Assembly: GCA_944389295.1 (NCBI GenBank) | Contig: CALXLV010000005.1 | Location: forward strand, 1-55,363 | Length of the DNA stretch: 55,363 nt | Direction of reading: 5' to 3' | Origin: an uncultured Spirochaetaceae bacterium | Lineage (GTDB): Bacteria; Spirochaetota; Spirochaetia; Sphaerochaetales; Sphaerochaetaceae | Shown here: piece after piece, positions 40,832 through 49,595 of the stretch | Layout of the letters: the number at the start of each line of letters is the position of its first letter | Numbering within the stretch: the first letter of the stretch is position 1 | Made by a program: the position numbers and the translations under genes | The notes under the pieces: generated by a model | What the model saw: the letters and a program-made list of their open reading frames with translations, nothing else | What the model was told of the DNA's origin: nothing | The model's database searches: none

Positions 40832-42463
40832 ATGGCAAAACAGCTTCAGTTCAATGAAGAGGCCAGAAAGTCTCTTGTAAACGGCGTGGAGAAGATCTCC
40901 AAGGCTGTAATGACAACGCTCGGCCCGAAGGGAAGGCTTGTTCTTCTTGACAAGAAGTACGGTGCTCCTACAGTGACCAAGGACGGCGTTTCCGTTGCCC
41001 GCGAGATCGAACTTGAGGACCCGTTTGAGAATATGGGCGCACAGCTTCTCAAGGAAGTTGCCGCCAAGACAAATGATGTCGCCGGAGACGGAACCACAAC
41101 GGCAACCGTCCTTGCATGGTCGATCACCAAGGAAGGAATGAAGAGCGTCGCCGCCGGTGTCAGCCCCATGGGAATCAAAAAGGGAATCGACAAGGCCGTC
41201 GAGGATGCAGTCAGCTGCATCAAGAAGCAGGCCAAGATGATACAGGACAAGGAGGAGATCGCACAGGTCGCTTCCATCTCCGCAAACAACGACAGGACCA
41301 TCGGCGATGAGATCGCCAACGCGATGGATAAGGTCGGCAAGGATGGAGTCATAACGGTTGAGGAGTCTAAGACGATCGAGACGACCGTTGATTTCGTCGA
41401 GGGCATGCAGTTTGACCGCGGATATCTCTCCGCTTACTTCTGCAACAACAGGGACACGATGACAGCTGTTCTCGACAATCCCTACATCCTCATTTACGAC
41501 AAGAAGATATCTGCAATGAAGGATCTTCTGCCGCTTCTTGAGAAGATAGCACAGGCAGGAAAGCCGCTCCTCATCATCGCCGAGGACGTCGACGGAGAGG
41601 CTCTTGCGACGCTCGTTCTCAACGCTGTGCGCGGAACGCTCAATGTCGTTGCTGTCAAGGCTCCCGGCTTCGGTGACAGAAGGAAAGCCATGCTCGAGGA
41701 TATCGCAATCCTCACAGGCGGTCAGGTAATCACAGAGGAGCTCGGAATGAAGCTCGAGAATGCCGATATTTCCATGCTCGGAAGAGCTGCCAGCATCAAG
41801 GTTGAGAAGGAGAACACGACGATCATCAACGGCGCCGGTTCATCCGATGCAATCCGCGACAGGATCGCGCAGATCAAGATGCAGATCGAGGATACCACAT
41901 CCGACTACGACAGGGAGAAGCTCCAGGAGAGGCTTGCAAAGCTCGCCGGAGGCGTCGCGGTCGTCAACGTCGGTGCAGCTACTGAGGTCGAACTCAAGGA
42001 GAAGAAGCACAGAGTTGAGGATGCGCTCAGCGCCACTCGTGCTGCTATCGAGGAAGGTGTCATCCCCGGCGGCGGCGTAGCTCTCGTACAGGCTGTGAAC
42101 GAGCTTTCGAAGAATGATCTCTCCGCTCTCACAGAGGAGGAGAAGGTCGGATACAAGATCGTGATCCGCGCTCTTGAGGAGCCTATCAGGCAGATCGCGG
42201 AGAACGCAGGCGTCGATGGTTCTATCATCGCTGACAGATGCAAGAGGGAGAAGGCCGGAGTCGGCTTCGACGCGAATGCAATGCAGTGGGTGAAGATGGT
42301 TGACAGCGGCATCATCGATCCTGTGAAGGTGACAAGGTCCGCTCTCCAGAACGCTGCTTCGATTGCGTCCCTCATCCTCACAACTGAGTGCGCAGTGACA
42401 GATATCCCCGCACCGGAGCCGGCAGCTCCTGCCAACCCGGGAATGGGCGGCGGAATGATGTGA
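40832..42463 (+). CDS. groL: Chaperonin GroEL
   Basis: 543 residues, full length. The ATP-binding stretches [22 protein letters not shown] near 31-52 and [11 protein letters not shown] near 86 are intact, as is GGGVALVQA near 413, and the C-terminus ends in the flexible Gly-Met tail PGMGGGMM. GroEL folds proteins in an ATP-driven cage with GroES. No groS gene lies upstream, as is usual where groL stands alone, and no CIRCE element (TTAGCACTC inverted repeat) is seen in the 130 bases before it. GGAGAGG precedes the ATG, and a hairpin terminator follows 30 bases downstream. Confidence 0.97.
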   Translation: MAKQLQFNEEARKSLVNGVEKISKAVMTTLGPKGRLVLLDKKYGAPTVTKDGVSVAREIELEDPFENMGAQLLKEVAAKTNDVAGDGTTTATVLAWSITKEGMKSVAAGVSPMGIKKGIDKAVEDAVSCIKKQAKMIQDKEEIAQVASISANNDRTIGDEIANAMDKVGKDGVITVEESKTIETTVDFVEGMQFDRGYLSAYFCNNRDTMTAVLDNPYILIYDKKISAMKDLLPLLEKIAQAGKPLLIIAEDVDGEALATLVLNAVRGTLNVVAVKAPGFGDRRKAMLEDIAILTGGQVITEELGMKLENADISMLGRAASIKVEKENTTIINGAGSSDAIRDRIAQIKMQIEDTTSDYDREKLQERLAKLAGGVAVVNVGAATEVELKEKKHRVEDALSATRAAIEEGVIPGGGVALVQAVNELSKNDLSALTEEEKVGYKIVIRALEEPIRQIAENAGVDGSIIADRCKREKAGVGFDANAMQWVKMVDSGIIDPVKVTRSALQNAASIASLILTTECAVTDIPAPEPAAPANPGMGGGMM

Positions 42464-42493
42464 TCTGACACGCTCAGATATCATTGCTGAAAA

Positions 42494-42523
42494 GGAAAGC
42501 AGGCCTGTGAAGGTCTGCTTTCC
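42494..42523 (+). terminator. Hairpin terminator after groL
   Basis: GGAAAGCAGGCCT (42494-42506) pairs with AGGTCTGCTTTCC (42511-42523), 13 pairs with one wobble; the following bases (GCGTTTC) are only weakly T-rich. Confidence 0.7.
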
Positions 42524-42550
42524 GCGTTTCATAGAGAATTAAGGAGATTT

Positions 42551-42715
42551 TCAGGCGAGGAACATCGCCATATAGAGAGGCAGCGAGAGTATGCCGTTAT
42601 CTTCTCCTACATTCTTTCCTGAGAGCCTTATGGCTTTTTGAAAGATTGTCTTGAAAACAGTTAAGCCATTGAAGAAATTCAGTTCAGGGAATGCATGAAA
42701 TGAATTTAATATTCA
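42551..42715 (-). pseudogene. Possible 3' remnant of an unidentified gene
   Basis: A minus-strand frame open for 54 codons without a plausible start ends TGA at 42551. The translation finishes GEDNGILSLPLYMAMFLA, which looks like a real hydrophobic C-terminus, after the basic stretch FKTIFQKAIRLSGKN. No ribosome binding site or start codon exists upstream in frame. It may be the tail of a deleted gene, or chance. I do not recognise the family. The rest of 42524-42829 shows nothing else. Confidence 0.3.
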
Positions 42716-42829
42716 TCTGAATTCTTCGGCAAAGGTATTTTGCAGCCGTGAAAGGCTTATCCCATATTTTTATGCGCCAATGCATATTTTTATGAGTTAT
42801 GGCGGAAAACACCGCTGTTCCGGCTTCTT

Positions 42830-44131
42830 CTATCTGTTGTCGTATCCGTCGTTCCTGCTGTCGTTTGAGCCTCTGACAGAGAGTTTGACGCTGTTCATCG
42901 AGAGGCCGTTCACTGCGCTTATCACGCCGAACTCTGACGCTTCGATCGAGATGTTCTCCATCACAAGGTTCTTTATGGGATTCTCCTCATAGCCCTCGAT
43001 GTTGAATGCCCTGCTCCTCGTTTTTCCGCTTATTCTGGCCGCTACGTTCTTTATCAGAAGATTCTCCACCGATGTGAGCGGGACTTCGCCGGGTATTCTT
43101 TCCAGAAGTTTCTTCCACATCTCGGGGATATCTCCGGCATAGTCCTCGGGGAGTGAGCAGTAAGAGTAGGCGGGGTTCCAGTCAAGGCAGATATGCACGG
43201 GATAGCGGACATCCTCCATCTCGAGGTTCGAGACTATGACGTTCCTTATATATCCTCTTCTGGGACGTGCAGACTTTATCCTGAAGCCGCAGTCAGTACC
43301 TCTGAATGCCATATTCCGTATATTTATGTCGTGAACTCCTCCGGAGACCTCGCTTCCGATCGTCACGCCGAAGCCTTTGAGCAAGGTGCAGTTCTCGACA
43401 GTGATATTGTGGCACGGCCGTCCGATGCGGTATCCGTCGGCATCGCGCCCGGACTTTATGCAGATTGAATCATCATTGGTGCGCACCGTGCACTTCCTGA
43501 CCGTGACATATGATGAGGAGTCTATGTCAATTCCGTCGGTGCTGGGGCCGTGGGGATCATCAGCATCCACCGACACTCCCTCAATGAGGATATCCTGTGA
43601 ATAGAGCACATGGATGTTCCACATTCCGGGATTTCTGGATGTGATGTCCCGTATGGTGATGTTCCGCGAATCGGAGATGAGGAGGTTCCGCGGGCGCATC
43701 GCATCGTAGTCGGCTGCCCATCTGAGCCCACTGCCGTCATACCTGCCTCTGTATCCGCCTTTCTCATCCTCTCCCCAGTACTTGTCCCACCAGTACTGTC
43801 CGTTTCCGTCAAGGATGCCTTTTCCCGATATCTCGACATCATGGGCGCTGAGCACATTCAGAAGAGCGGGATACCACTTCCCCGATATTCCTCCGATTCT
43901 CGTATCTATCAGAGGATAGAGACTCTCGTCCGTCACGGCCCTGAGCTCGGCGCCTTCCTCGAATACGAGCCTCATGCTGCTGCGGATGAAGAGCGGAGCC
44001 GTGAGGTACGTTCCTTTTTCTATGATAACTGCCGCATGCTCTTCCGCCGCCATGTCCAGAAGGCTCTGCAGCTTCTCCGTCACGGCAGCACTGCCGTCAT
44101 TGATTATCCCTGCTGTTCTGTATTCTTTCAC
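42830..44131 (-). CDS. Glycoside hydrolase family 28 (polygalacturonase-like), intracellular
   Basis: 433 residues with the right-handed beta-helix pattern of GH28. Catalytic acids are in place: Asp199 in STDGID and Asp220-Asp221 in TNDDSICIKSG. The substrate-binding Arg284 and Lys286 (RIK) are also present. The usual histidine of the GHG turn before IGSE is Phe254 (KGFGVTIGSE), an atypical change. There is no signal peptide, so it should act in the cytosol on imported oligogalacturonides, as some exo-polygalacturonases do. Plant polysaccharide use fits a gut organism. No sugar transporter or regulator is adjacent, and its own start has no obvious strong ribosome binding site. Confidence 0.88.
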   Translation of the reverse strand: MKEYRTAGIINDGSAAVTEKLQSLLDMAAEEHAAVIIEKGTYLTAPLFIRSSMRLVFEEGAELRAVTDESLYPLIDTRIGGISGKWYPALLNVLSAHDVEISGKGILDGNGQYWWDKYWGEDEKGGYRGRYDGSGLRWAADYDAMRPRNLLISDSRNITIRDITSRNPGMWNIHVLYSQDILIEGVSVDADDPHGPSTDGIDIDSSSYVTVRKCTVRTNDDSICIKSGRDADGYRIGRPCHNITVENCTLLKGFGVTIGSEVSGGVHDINIRNMAFRGTDCGFRIKSARPRRGYIRNVIVSNLEMEDVRYPVHICLDWNPAYSYCSLPEDYAGDIPEMWKKLLERIPGEVPLTSVENLLIKNVAARISGKTRSRAFNIEGYEENPIKNLVMENISIEASEFGVISAVNGLSMNSVKLSVRGSNDSRNDGYDNR

Positions 44132-44235
44132 GCGTTAAGATTAGCACCTCTCTCCCGCATTGGCACCCCATCCTTGATGTTTTGATATTAAGATGCTACT
44201 TTTGCAGTAATATTTCAGAAGAGGTGTGGAACAAT

Positions 44236-44628
44236 ATGGAAGGTTCAATGATGACCACGATCATCACGTTCGTGCTCATAATCCTTATTTTCTATTTCCT
44301 TATCATCAGACCGCAGAAGAAGAGGGATAAGGAGACTAAGGCTATGCTTGCCGCCATGAAGAAGGGCGACAAGGTCGTTACGATCGGAGGAATCCACGGC
44401 ACAATCGTCGCAGTGAAGGATCAGACCGTTGTGGTCAAGGTCGATGATTCCGCCCGTATCGAGTTCTCGAAGAGCGCTATCTCCTCTGTCGTAAACAAGA
44501 GCGTGGAGAAGCCCGCTCCGAAGAAGAGCGAGGAGAAGAAGGGTGAGGCCGGCGTCATAGAGGCCAGAACATCCGAGGCTCCCGCAGAGGAAGAGAAGAA
44601 GGACGACAAGGACGGAGAGGACAAGTAA
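44236..44628 (+). CDS. yajC: Sec translocon accessory protein YajC
   Basis: 130 residues from the ATG at 44236 (AGAGGTGTGG upstream); an upstream ATG would add 18 unlikely residues. One membrane segment (about 7-25) ends in the family motif FYFLIIRPQKKRDKE, followed by the conserved MKKGDKVVTIGGIHGTIVAV. The C-terminal 45 residues are a charged Glu/Lys/Asp tail, longer than in E. coli YajC. YajC associates with SecDF in protein export. secD and secF, often next to it, are not here. A GC-rich terminator follows. Confidence 0.93.
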   Translation: MEGSMMTTIITFVLIILIFYFLIIRPQKKRDKETKAMLAAMKKGDKVVTIGGIHGTIVAVKDQTVVVKVDDSARIEFSKSAISSVVNKSVEKPAPKKSEEKKGEAGVIEARTSEAPAEEEKKDDKDGEDK

Positions 44629-44650
44629 TCCTTTTCTTTTTAAGTGAATG

Positions 44651-44673
44651 AGGAGGGCGTCTGCCCTCCTTTG
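44651..44673 (+). terminator. Terminator after yajC
   Basis: AGGAGGGC (44651-44658), a four-base loop and GCCCTCCT (44663-44670), then TTTG. Confidence 0.7.
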
Positions 44674-44690
44674 TCGTATCAGGGGGCAGA

Positions 44691-45518
44691 ATGATAGTCA
44701 GAGAGGCCGCTGTCATGGGATTCTGCGGCGGAGTTAGGGCTGCGATAAGGAAGGCGGAGGAGGCTGCGGATATGGGAGCGCGCCTTTCCCTGCCGTGCTA
44801 TGTCTATGGCGACATAGTCCACAGCGCCGTTGTCATGGACGGCCTTGCGAAACTTGGAATAAAGCGCATCGATTCCGCCTCATTTCCTCCCGGCGTGGTT
44901 GTGATACGCACGCACGGCATCTCGGATGCCATGCGCAGTGAATTCCAGGAGAGGGGTTTCGTCATAGTTGATGCTACCTGCCCTGTCGTTCTGGGCAATC
45001 AGGAGAAGGTGAGGAGTGCATCCTCTCCTGTACTTGTGATAGGGAAGGCGGGACATGCCGAGATAGTCTCTGTTATGGGAGCCTCCGGGAAAACTGTGCT
45101 GATAGAGAATGCCGCAGACCTCTCTTCTCTCGATCCGTCTCTCCGCTACGAGGCTGTGGTACAGACAACACTTCCTGAGAAGCGGCTTGCGGAAATAAAG
45201 GAGGAGGCAGAGCGCCTCGGGCTGGAAATAACCTTCATAAGCACGATATGCGCCGCCTCTGTCGAGAGAAGGAAAGCGTTGACAGAACTCTGCAGGGAAG
45301 TGGATGAAATTGTTGTCGTCGGCGACAGGCGTTCGGCCAACACATCGGAGCTGAAAGCGCTTGCCGAGCGCTTGGGGAAGCCTGCTTTCCTCGTTGAGAG
45401 CGCCGATGATATTCCCCGCAACGTCATGAGCTGTGGTATCATCGGGCTGACGGCCGGTGCGAGTGCTCCGGACACTCTGATAGAAAGCGTCAGGAGGAGA
45501 CTTGCTGATGGCAGATGA
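44691..45518 (+). CDS. ispH: 4-hydroxy-3-methylbut-2-enyl diphosphate reductase IspH
   Basis: 275 residues. The last enzyme of the DOXP/MEP isoprenoid pathway, reducing HMBPP to IPP and DMAPP with a [4Fe-4S] cluster. The three cluster cysteines are Cys12 (GFCGGV), Cys97 (DATCPVV) and Cys187 (STICAAS), and the proton-donor Glu124 (GHAE) and active-site His44 and His75 are present. The usual NTICxAT motif is STICAAS, and the protein is slightly shorter than the E. coli enzyme (316), typical of this clade. The end overlaps rex by eleven bases. It shows that isoprenoids are made by the MEP route, relevant to the polyprenol-kinase-like genes at 39.3-40.7 kb. Confidence 0.94.
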   Translation: MIVREAAVMGFCGGVRAAIRKAEEAADMGARLSLPCYVYGDIVHSAVVMDGLAKLGIKRIDSASFPPGVVVIRTHGISDAMRSEFQERGFVIVDATCPVVLGNQEKVRSASSPVLVIGKAGHAEIVSVMGASGKTVLIENAADLSSLDPSLRYEAVVQTTLPEKRLAEIKEEAERLGLEITFISTICAASVERRKALTELCREVDEIVVVGDRRSANTSELKALAERLGKPAFLVESADDIPRNVMSCGIIGLTAGASAPDTLIESVRRRLADGR

Positions 45519-46185
45519 ACTCAACATACCCATTCCGTCCGTTAAGAGGCTCCCGTCGTATCTGAGGATACTCAGGCAGGCGAAAGAGAACGGGGAGAAG
45601 AACATCAGCGCGACGAAGCTGGCTCTTGAGCTGGGGCTCAAGCCGATACAGGTGAGAAAGGATCTGGCTAGCACCGGAATAGAGGGGAGGCCTAAGGTGG
45701 GCTTCGTGATAGACGAGCTCATCATGTCCATAACCCATGTGCTCGGGTGGGACAACGCCACCGATGCCCTGATAATAGGCGCCGGCAACATGGGCTCCGC
45801 GCTTGCGGCCTATGACGGCTTCTCCGCCTACGGGCTGAGGATAGTCGCAATCTTCGACAAGGACCCTGGAAAGATCGGGAGGAGTGTCGGAAACCTCGAG
45901 ATCCTTCCTGTGGATACGATCTACCAGTACATCAAAAGCCACCGCGTCACGATCGCGGTCATAGCGGTTCCGGCAAATCAGGCGCAGGCGACCGCGGACA
46001 TGCTCGTGAAGTGCGGGATAAGGGGGATATGGAACTTCGCCCCGAAGAATCTCAGGGTTCCGGAGGATGTCGTCCTTCAGCGCACCGATCTCGCCGCATC
46101 ATTTGCGGTTCTCTCCGTCAAGCTCGGCAGGAAATACTGCGAAGAGACGGAAGGCGAGGTCATTGAAAGCGATATAAACGGCTGA
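45508..46185 (+). CDS. rex: Redox-sensing transcriptional repressor Rex
   Basis: 225 residues from the ATG at 45508, ten bases after AGGAGG; a TTG at 45502 is a possible alternative. The N-terminal winged helix reads IPSVKRLPSYLRIL and continues to the recognition helix KPIQVRKDLAS near 50. The Rossmann domain has the NAD(H) motif IIGAGNMGSALA near 89 and the dimer-swapped C-terminal helix. Rex leaves DNA when NADH/NAD is high and so induces fermentation and hydrogenase genes. It lies immediately upstream of a hydrogenase operon, a likely target, though I find no convincing Rex palindrome in the intervening 156 bases. Overlaps ispH. Confidence 0.93.
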   Translation: MADELNIPIPSVKRLPSYLRILRQAKENGEKNISATKLALELGLKPIQVRKDLASTGIEGRPKVGFVIDELIMSITHVLGWDNATDALIIGAGNMGSALAAYDGFSAYGLRIVAIFDKDPGKIGRSVGNLEILPVDTIYQYIKSHRVTIAVIAVPANQAQATADMLVKCGIRGIWNFAPKNLRVPEDVVLQRTDLAASFAVLSVKLGRKYCEETEGEVIESDING

Positions 46186-46291
46186 TTTCTCTATTTGATG
46201 TTACGCTGTTCACATTATACTGGTCTTAATGCCGCTTTATTGCACGTTTATCCTTTTTATGCGAGTTAATTTCTGCTGGTAAATCATTTTA

Positions 46292-46318
46292 TTGACTTAC
46301 ACTGAAACATCGTATAGT
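46292..46318 (+). promoter_or_regulatory. Putative promoter of the hydrogenase operon
   Basis: TTGACT (46292-46297) and TATAGT (46313-46318) with a short 15-base spacer; 23 bases before the first start codon. The short spacer might require an activator. Confidence 0.4.
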
Positions 46319-46341
46319 CTTTATCTTGACTAGGAGTGTTT

Positions 46342-46599
46342 ATGGCAGAAAAGGAGAAGCTTGTCGTGGAGCTCTGCATGGGTTCCAGCTGTTTCGCCAG
46401 AGGCAACAGCGGAATCCTCTCGGGGCTTGAGCAGTATATAGAGGAGAACGGACTTTCCGACAGGGTCGAGCTGGAGGGGCATCTCTGCCTCGGCAAGTGC
46501 AGCACCGGCCCGCATATGAGGATTGGTGACAAGGAGTATCAGGGGATATCGGACCCCGATGCCGCCGCGGATCTGATAAGAGCGGCACTGGAAGGGTGA
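46342..46599 (+). CDS. Thioredoxin-like [2Fe-2S] ferredoxin, first copy in the hydrogenase operon
   Basis: 85 residues from the ATG at 46342, five bases after AGGAG (a GTG two codons earlier overlaps that site). Four cysteines in two pairs, ELCMGSSCFARGN near 11 and HLCLGKCSTGP near 49, have the spacing of the thioredoxin-like [2Fe-2S] domain found in NuoE and HydC/HymA-type proteins. Such proteins pass electrons between a hydrogenase and NAD(P)H or ferredoxin partners. It lies one base before the sensory hydrogenase gene and has a second copy downstream at 49596, so each hydrogenase has its own small partner. Confidence 0.88.
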   Translation: MAEKEKLVVELCMGSSCFARGNSGILSGLEQYIEENGLSDRVELEGHLCLGKCSTGPHMRIGDKEYQGISDPDAAADLIRAALEG

Positions 46600-46600
46600 G

Positions 46601-48391
46601 ATGCAGAATCCTATCTACACTGAAGTCACAAGCTGCCGCGACTGCTACAAGTGCGTGCGTTCGTGTCCGGTCAAGGCGATACAGATAAAAGACGGCAACG
46701 CCATGATAATAAAGGACCGCTGCATCTACTGCGGACGGTGCGTACATGTCTGTCCGAACAGCGCGAAGAAGGTCCGCGATGATGTACCGCGCGTGCAGCT
46801 CGCGCTCAAGTCTGGCCGCCGCGTGATATGTTCTCTCGCGCCGTCGTACGCCTCTGAGTTCCACGGAAAGGAGAGGGAGCTTCTCTCCGCTTTGAAAAAG
46901 CTCGGTTTCTCCGGAATTTCAGAGACCGCAATTGGCGCGGCGCTTGTCTCCGAGGCTCTGGATATCTATGCAGCCGAACATGGCGGAGAGTGCCCGTTCA
47001 TCGGGACTGCATGTCCTTCGGTCGTTGAGCTTGTGAAGAAGTACTTCCCTGATGATACAGAAAAGCTTGCTCCCGTACCGTCGCCGCTGCAGACCCATTC
47101 GGCATATCTGAGGCACATCTACAACGAGGAGCTTGTGATCGTATTCATAGGCCCCTGCATCGCCAAGAAGATGGAGGCCGACATGACGCCGGGCTACCCT
47201 GATCTGGCGATAACATTCGACGAGCTCCGCGCATGGTTTGAGGCGGAGGGAATATCCCTCGATTCAATTGCCGCCGATGATGTTGACTTTATTCCCTGCA
47301 AGGCAGGACTCTCGACAATCTATCCCGTTGAGGGCGGACAGATAACATCATCCGCGCTCTGGGGCGGAAAGCCGATACAGACAGGCGCTCTTGCGTTCAG
47401 CGGCGTAGATCAGGTCATGTCCGCGCTCGATGCGAAGGAGATTCCGCTTCCGTTCCTCGAGCTTCTGATGTGCGAAGGCGGCTGCGTAAACGGTCCGGGA
47501 ACGTCCGGAGAACTCTCGATGACGGAGCGCAAGAGAAGCGCGGAGGAGTACACTCTCCGCCGCCTCGATGAGCCCGATACCTTCAAGGGCGATGAGGAGT
47601 TCGCAAGGCTCCTTCTCAAGGAAGGGTATGGCCTTCTCCATAATGCAGGCCCCTCCGACGAGGCTTCTTTCCGCCATCAGCATACAGAGGATGAGATCAA
47701 GAGGGCGCTTGTCGATCTCGGAAAGCTGACGAAGGCCGATGAGCTCAACTGCGGCGGCTGCGGCTACAACACCTGCCGCGATATGGCCGTCGCCTACCTT
47801 GACGGAATGGCTGAGATCGAGATGTGCGTGACGAAGATGCGCAAGGAGGCTGAGAGCAAGGTCGATGTCCTCCTCAGGACAATCCCGATGGGCGTCGTCA
47901 TCGTTGACTCCGATCTGCAGATCGCGGACTGCAATGCCCACTTCCTCGATTTCTTCGGAGATATGGAGGAGGGCTTCGTCGTCGATCAGAGCATTCTGCA
48001 GATGGTGAAGGGTCTGCCTCTCGAGCGCTTCGTGCCGTTTGCCGACAAGTTCCGCGATCAGTTCTACCTTTCGCACCCGGGACAGTACAGGGTTCATTTC
48101 AAGGACAAGTTCCTGCGCGTGACTTTCTTCCTCGTTGAGCAGAAGAGGCTTCTCGGAGCCATGTTCGAGGATATAACCAATCCTACGATAAAGCGCGAGA
48201 CTGTCGTGAAGAAGGCGGAGGACGTAATCCAGAAGTCGCTTGAGACCGTGCAGCAGATAGCTTCGCTTCTCGGTGAGAACGCCGCGGAGACGGAGATCAT
48301 GCTCAACTCCCTTATCGATGCGTTCAGCGTTCACGGTACAGGAGAGGGCGAGAGCGATTTCCGCGAGGATGAGGGCGGTGACCTGGCATGA
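46601..48391 (+). CDS. Sensory [FeFe] hydrogenase (HydS-like, group C) with PAS domain
   Basis: 596 residues. Order: two [4Fe-4S] ferredoxin motifs (Cys12 to Cys51), H-cluster domain (about 70-300), a PF04060-type cluster with Cys384, Cys387, Cys392 and Cys409, a PAS-like domain (about 422-535) and a C-terminal helix. H-cluster ligands Cys138, Cys186, Cys291 and Cys295 are kept. The proton-transfer cysteine of the TSCCP motif is Ala137 (TACP) and the second motif reads GPC instead of MPC, changes known in group C sensory hydrogenases such as Thermotoga HydS. These bind H2 but turn over slowly and are thought to report H2 or redox state. The next gene, overlapping by four bases, is a PP2C phosphatase. 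Confidence 0.9.
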   Translation: MQNPIYTEVTSCRDCYKCVRSCPVKAIQIKDGNAMIIKDRCIYCGRCVHVCPNSAKKVRDDVPRVQLALKSGRRVICSLAPSYASEFHGKERELLSALKKLGFSGISETAIGAALVSEALDIYAAEHGGECPFIGTACPSVVELVKKYFPDDTEKLAPVPSPLQTHSAYLRHIYNEELVIVFIGPCIAKKMEADMTPGYPDLAITFDELRAWFEAEGISLDSIAADDVDFIPCKAGLSTIYPVEGGQITSSALWGGKPIQTGALAFSGVDQVMSALDAKEIPLPFLELLMCEGGCVNGPGTSGELSMTERKRSAEEYTLRRLDEPDTFKGDEEFARLLLKEGYGLLHNAGPSDEASFRHQHTEDEIKRALVDLGKLTKADELNCGGCGYNTCRDMAVAYLDGMAEIEMCVTKMRKEAESKVDVLLRTIPMGVVIVDSDLQIADCNAHFLDFFGDMEEGFVVDQSILQMVKGLPLERFVPFADKFRDQFYLSHPGQYRVHFKDKFLRVTFFLVEQKRLLGAMFEDITNPTIKRETVVKKAEDVIQKSLETVQQIASLLGENAAETEIMLNSLIDAFSVHGTGEGESDFREDEGGDLA

Positions 48392-49584
48392 ACAATATCT
48401 TCATCGATGTCGATTATGCCCAGATATACAAGCATGGCCAGAAGATCGGAGGCGATGTATTCCTGCTGTCGCGCAATCCTGACAGCAACCAGATAGTCTC
48501 CACACTCTCCGACGGCCTCGGAAGCGGGGTAAAGGCGAACGTGCTTGCATCTCTGACGGCGCATATGGCGCATCGTCTTTCCTTCTCTCCGATAGACCTC
48601 AGCCATTCGGCGGAGATAATCATGAATACCCTCCCTGTCTGCAAGGAGAGGAAGATAAGCTACTCGACGTTCACCATCGCCGACATACGCTACGGCGAGG
48701 ATATGGAGAACATAGCGGTGAATCTCGTGGAGTATGACAATCCGCCGTCCCTGCGCTTCTCCGGAGCCGAGCCTGTCACATGGACGAGAAGCAGGACGGA
48801 ACTGCAGAGGGAAGGGGCTTTCAAGAAGGAAGTCATAGCCCACTCGATGTTCCATCTCGAGGTAGGCGACAGACTGATAATGTTCTCCGACGGGGTTACC
48901 CAGTCAGGACTGGGAAGCAGCATGCCTCTCGGATGGAGGCAGGACGGGGTGAGGAAGTTCGTCTCGGAGGAGATCACGAAGGACCCTGATATCTCGTCGC
49001 GCGAGCTTTCGCGTGCCATCGTGCAGAAGGCCTACTCGCTTGACGGACTTTCCTCGAAGGATGACATAACCTGCGTCGTGATCTACATAAGGCGGCCCAG
49101 GCGCACGCTCATCGTCACCGGTCCTCCCTTTACAAAGGAGGCTGATGAGATTCTCGGCGAGAAGATAAAGGCGTTCGACGGACGGAAGATAGTCTCCGGA
49201 GGAACGACTGCGCAGATTGTTTCGAGGCTGCTGGGGAAGAAGCTCACCCTTGACCTCTCGTCATGGTCGAAGGATGTGCCGCCGGCATCGAAGATGGAGG
49301 GCATCGATCTCGTCACCGAGGGAATGCTTACGCTTTCGCGCGTCACGACGATACTTGAGAAGAAGCTCAATCCCGCCGATCTTCCCAACGATCCCGCGAA
49401 GAAGTTCGTGGAGATGCTCCTTGACAGCGATCAGGTGCACTTCATCGTCGGCACAAAGATAAATGAGGCTCATCAGGACCCGAACATTCCTGTTGAGATC
49501 GGAATAAGAAGAACCATAATCGGGCGTCTGACAAAGGCGCTCGAGGAGATATATCTGAAGGAAACTTCACTGGAATATCTATAG
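48388..49584 (+). CDS. PP2C/SpoIIE-type protein serine phosphatase
   Basis: 398 residues with the metal-binding aspartates of the PPM family: TLSDGLGSG near 39, LIMFSDGVTQSG near 164 and SSKDDITCVVIY near 222. The catalytic domain ends near 240. The remaining 160 residues form an additional region (TGPPFTKEADEILGEKIKAF onward) without a clear match, possibly a partner or sensing domain. SpoIIE-type phosphatases remove phosphate from serine or threonine on anti-sigma-antagonist-like proteins. Coupling by ATGA overlap to the PAS-containing hydrogenase strongly suggests it is the output of that sensor. The protein it acts on is not encoded nearby. Confidence 0.88.
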   Translation: MNNIFIDVDYAQIYKHGQKIGGDVFLLSRNPDSNQIVSTLSDGLGSGVKANVLASLTAHMAHRLSFSPIDLSHSAEIIMNTLPVCKERKISYSTFTIADIRYGEDMENIAVNLVEYDNPPSLRFSGAEPVTWTRSRTELQREGAFKKEVIAHSMFHLEVGDRLIMFSDGVTQSGLGSSMPLGWRQDGVRKFVSEEITKDPDISSRELSRAIVQKAYSLDGLSSKDDITCVVIYIRRPRRTLIVTGPPFTKEADEILGEKIKAFDGRKIVSGGTTAQIVSRLLGKKLTLDLSSWSKDVPPASKMEGIDLVTEGMLTLSRVTTILEKKLNPADLPNDPAKKFVEMLLDSDQVHFIVGTKINEAHQDPNIPVEIGIRRTIIGRLTKALEEIYLKETSLEYL

Positions 49585-49595
49585 GAGGATATCAT

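Noticed and set aside
46186..46341. Rex operator upstream of the hydrogenase operon
   Set aside because: A TTCACA half-site at about 46210 has no matching inverted half at the right spacing.
47348..48334. Long open frame (328 codons) antisense to the sensory hydrogenase
   Set aside because: It mirrors a strongly conserved protein on the other strand, has no ribosome binding site and no recognisable family; it arises from the codon bias of the real gene.
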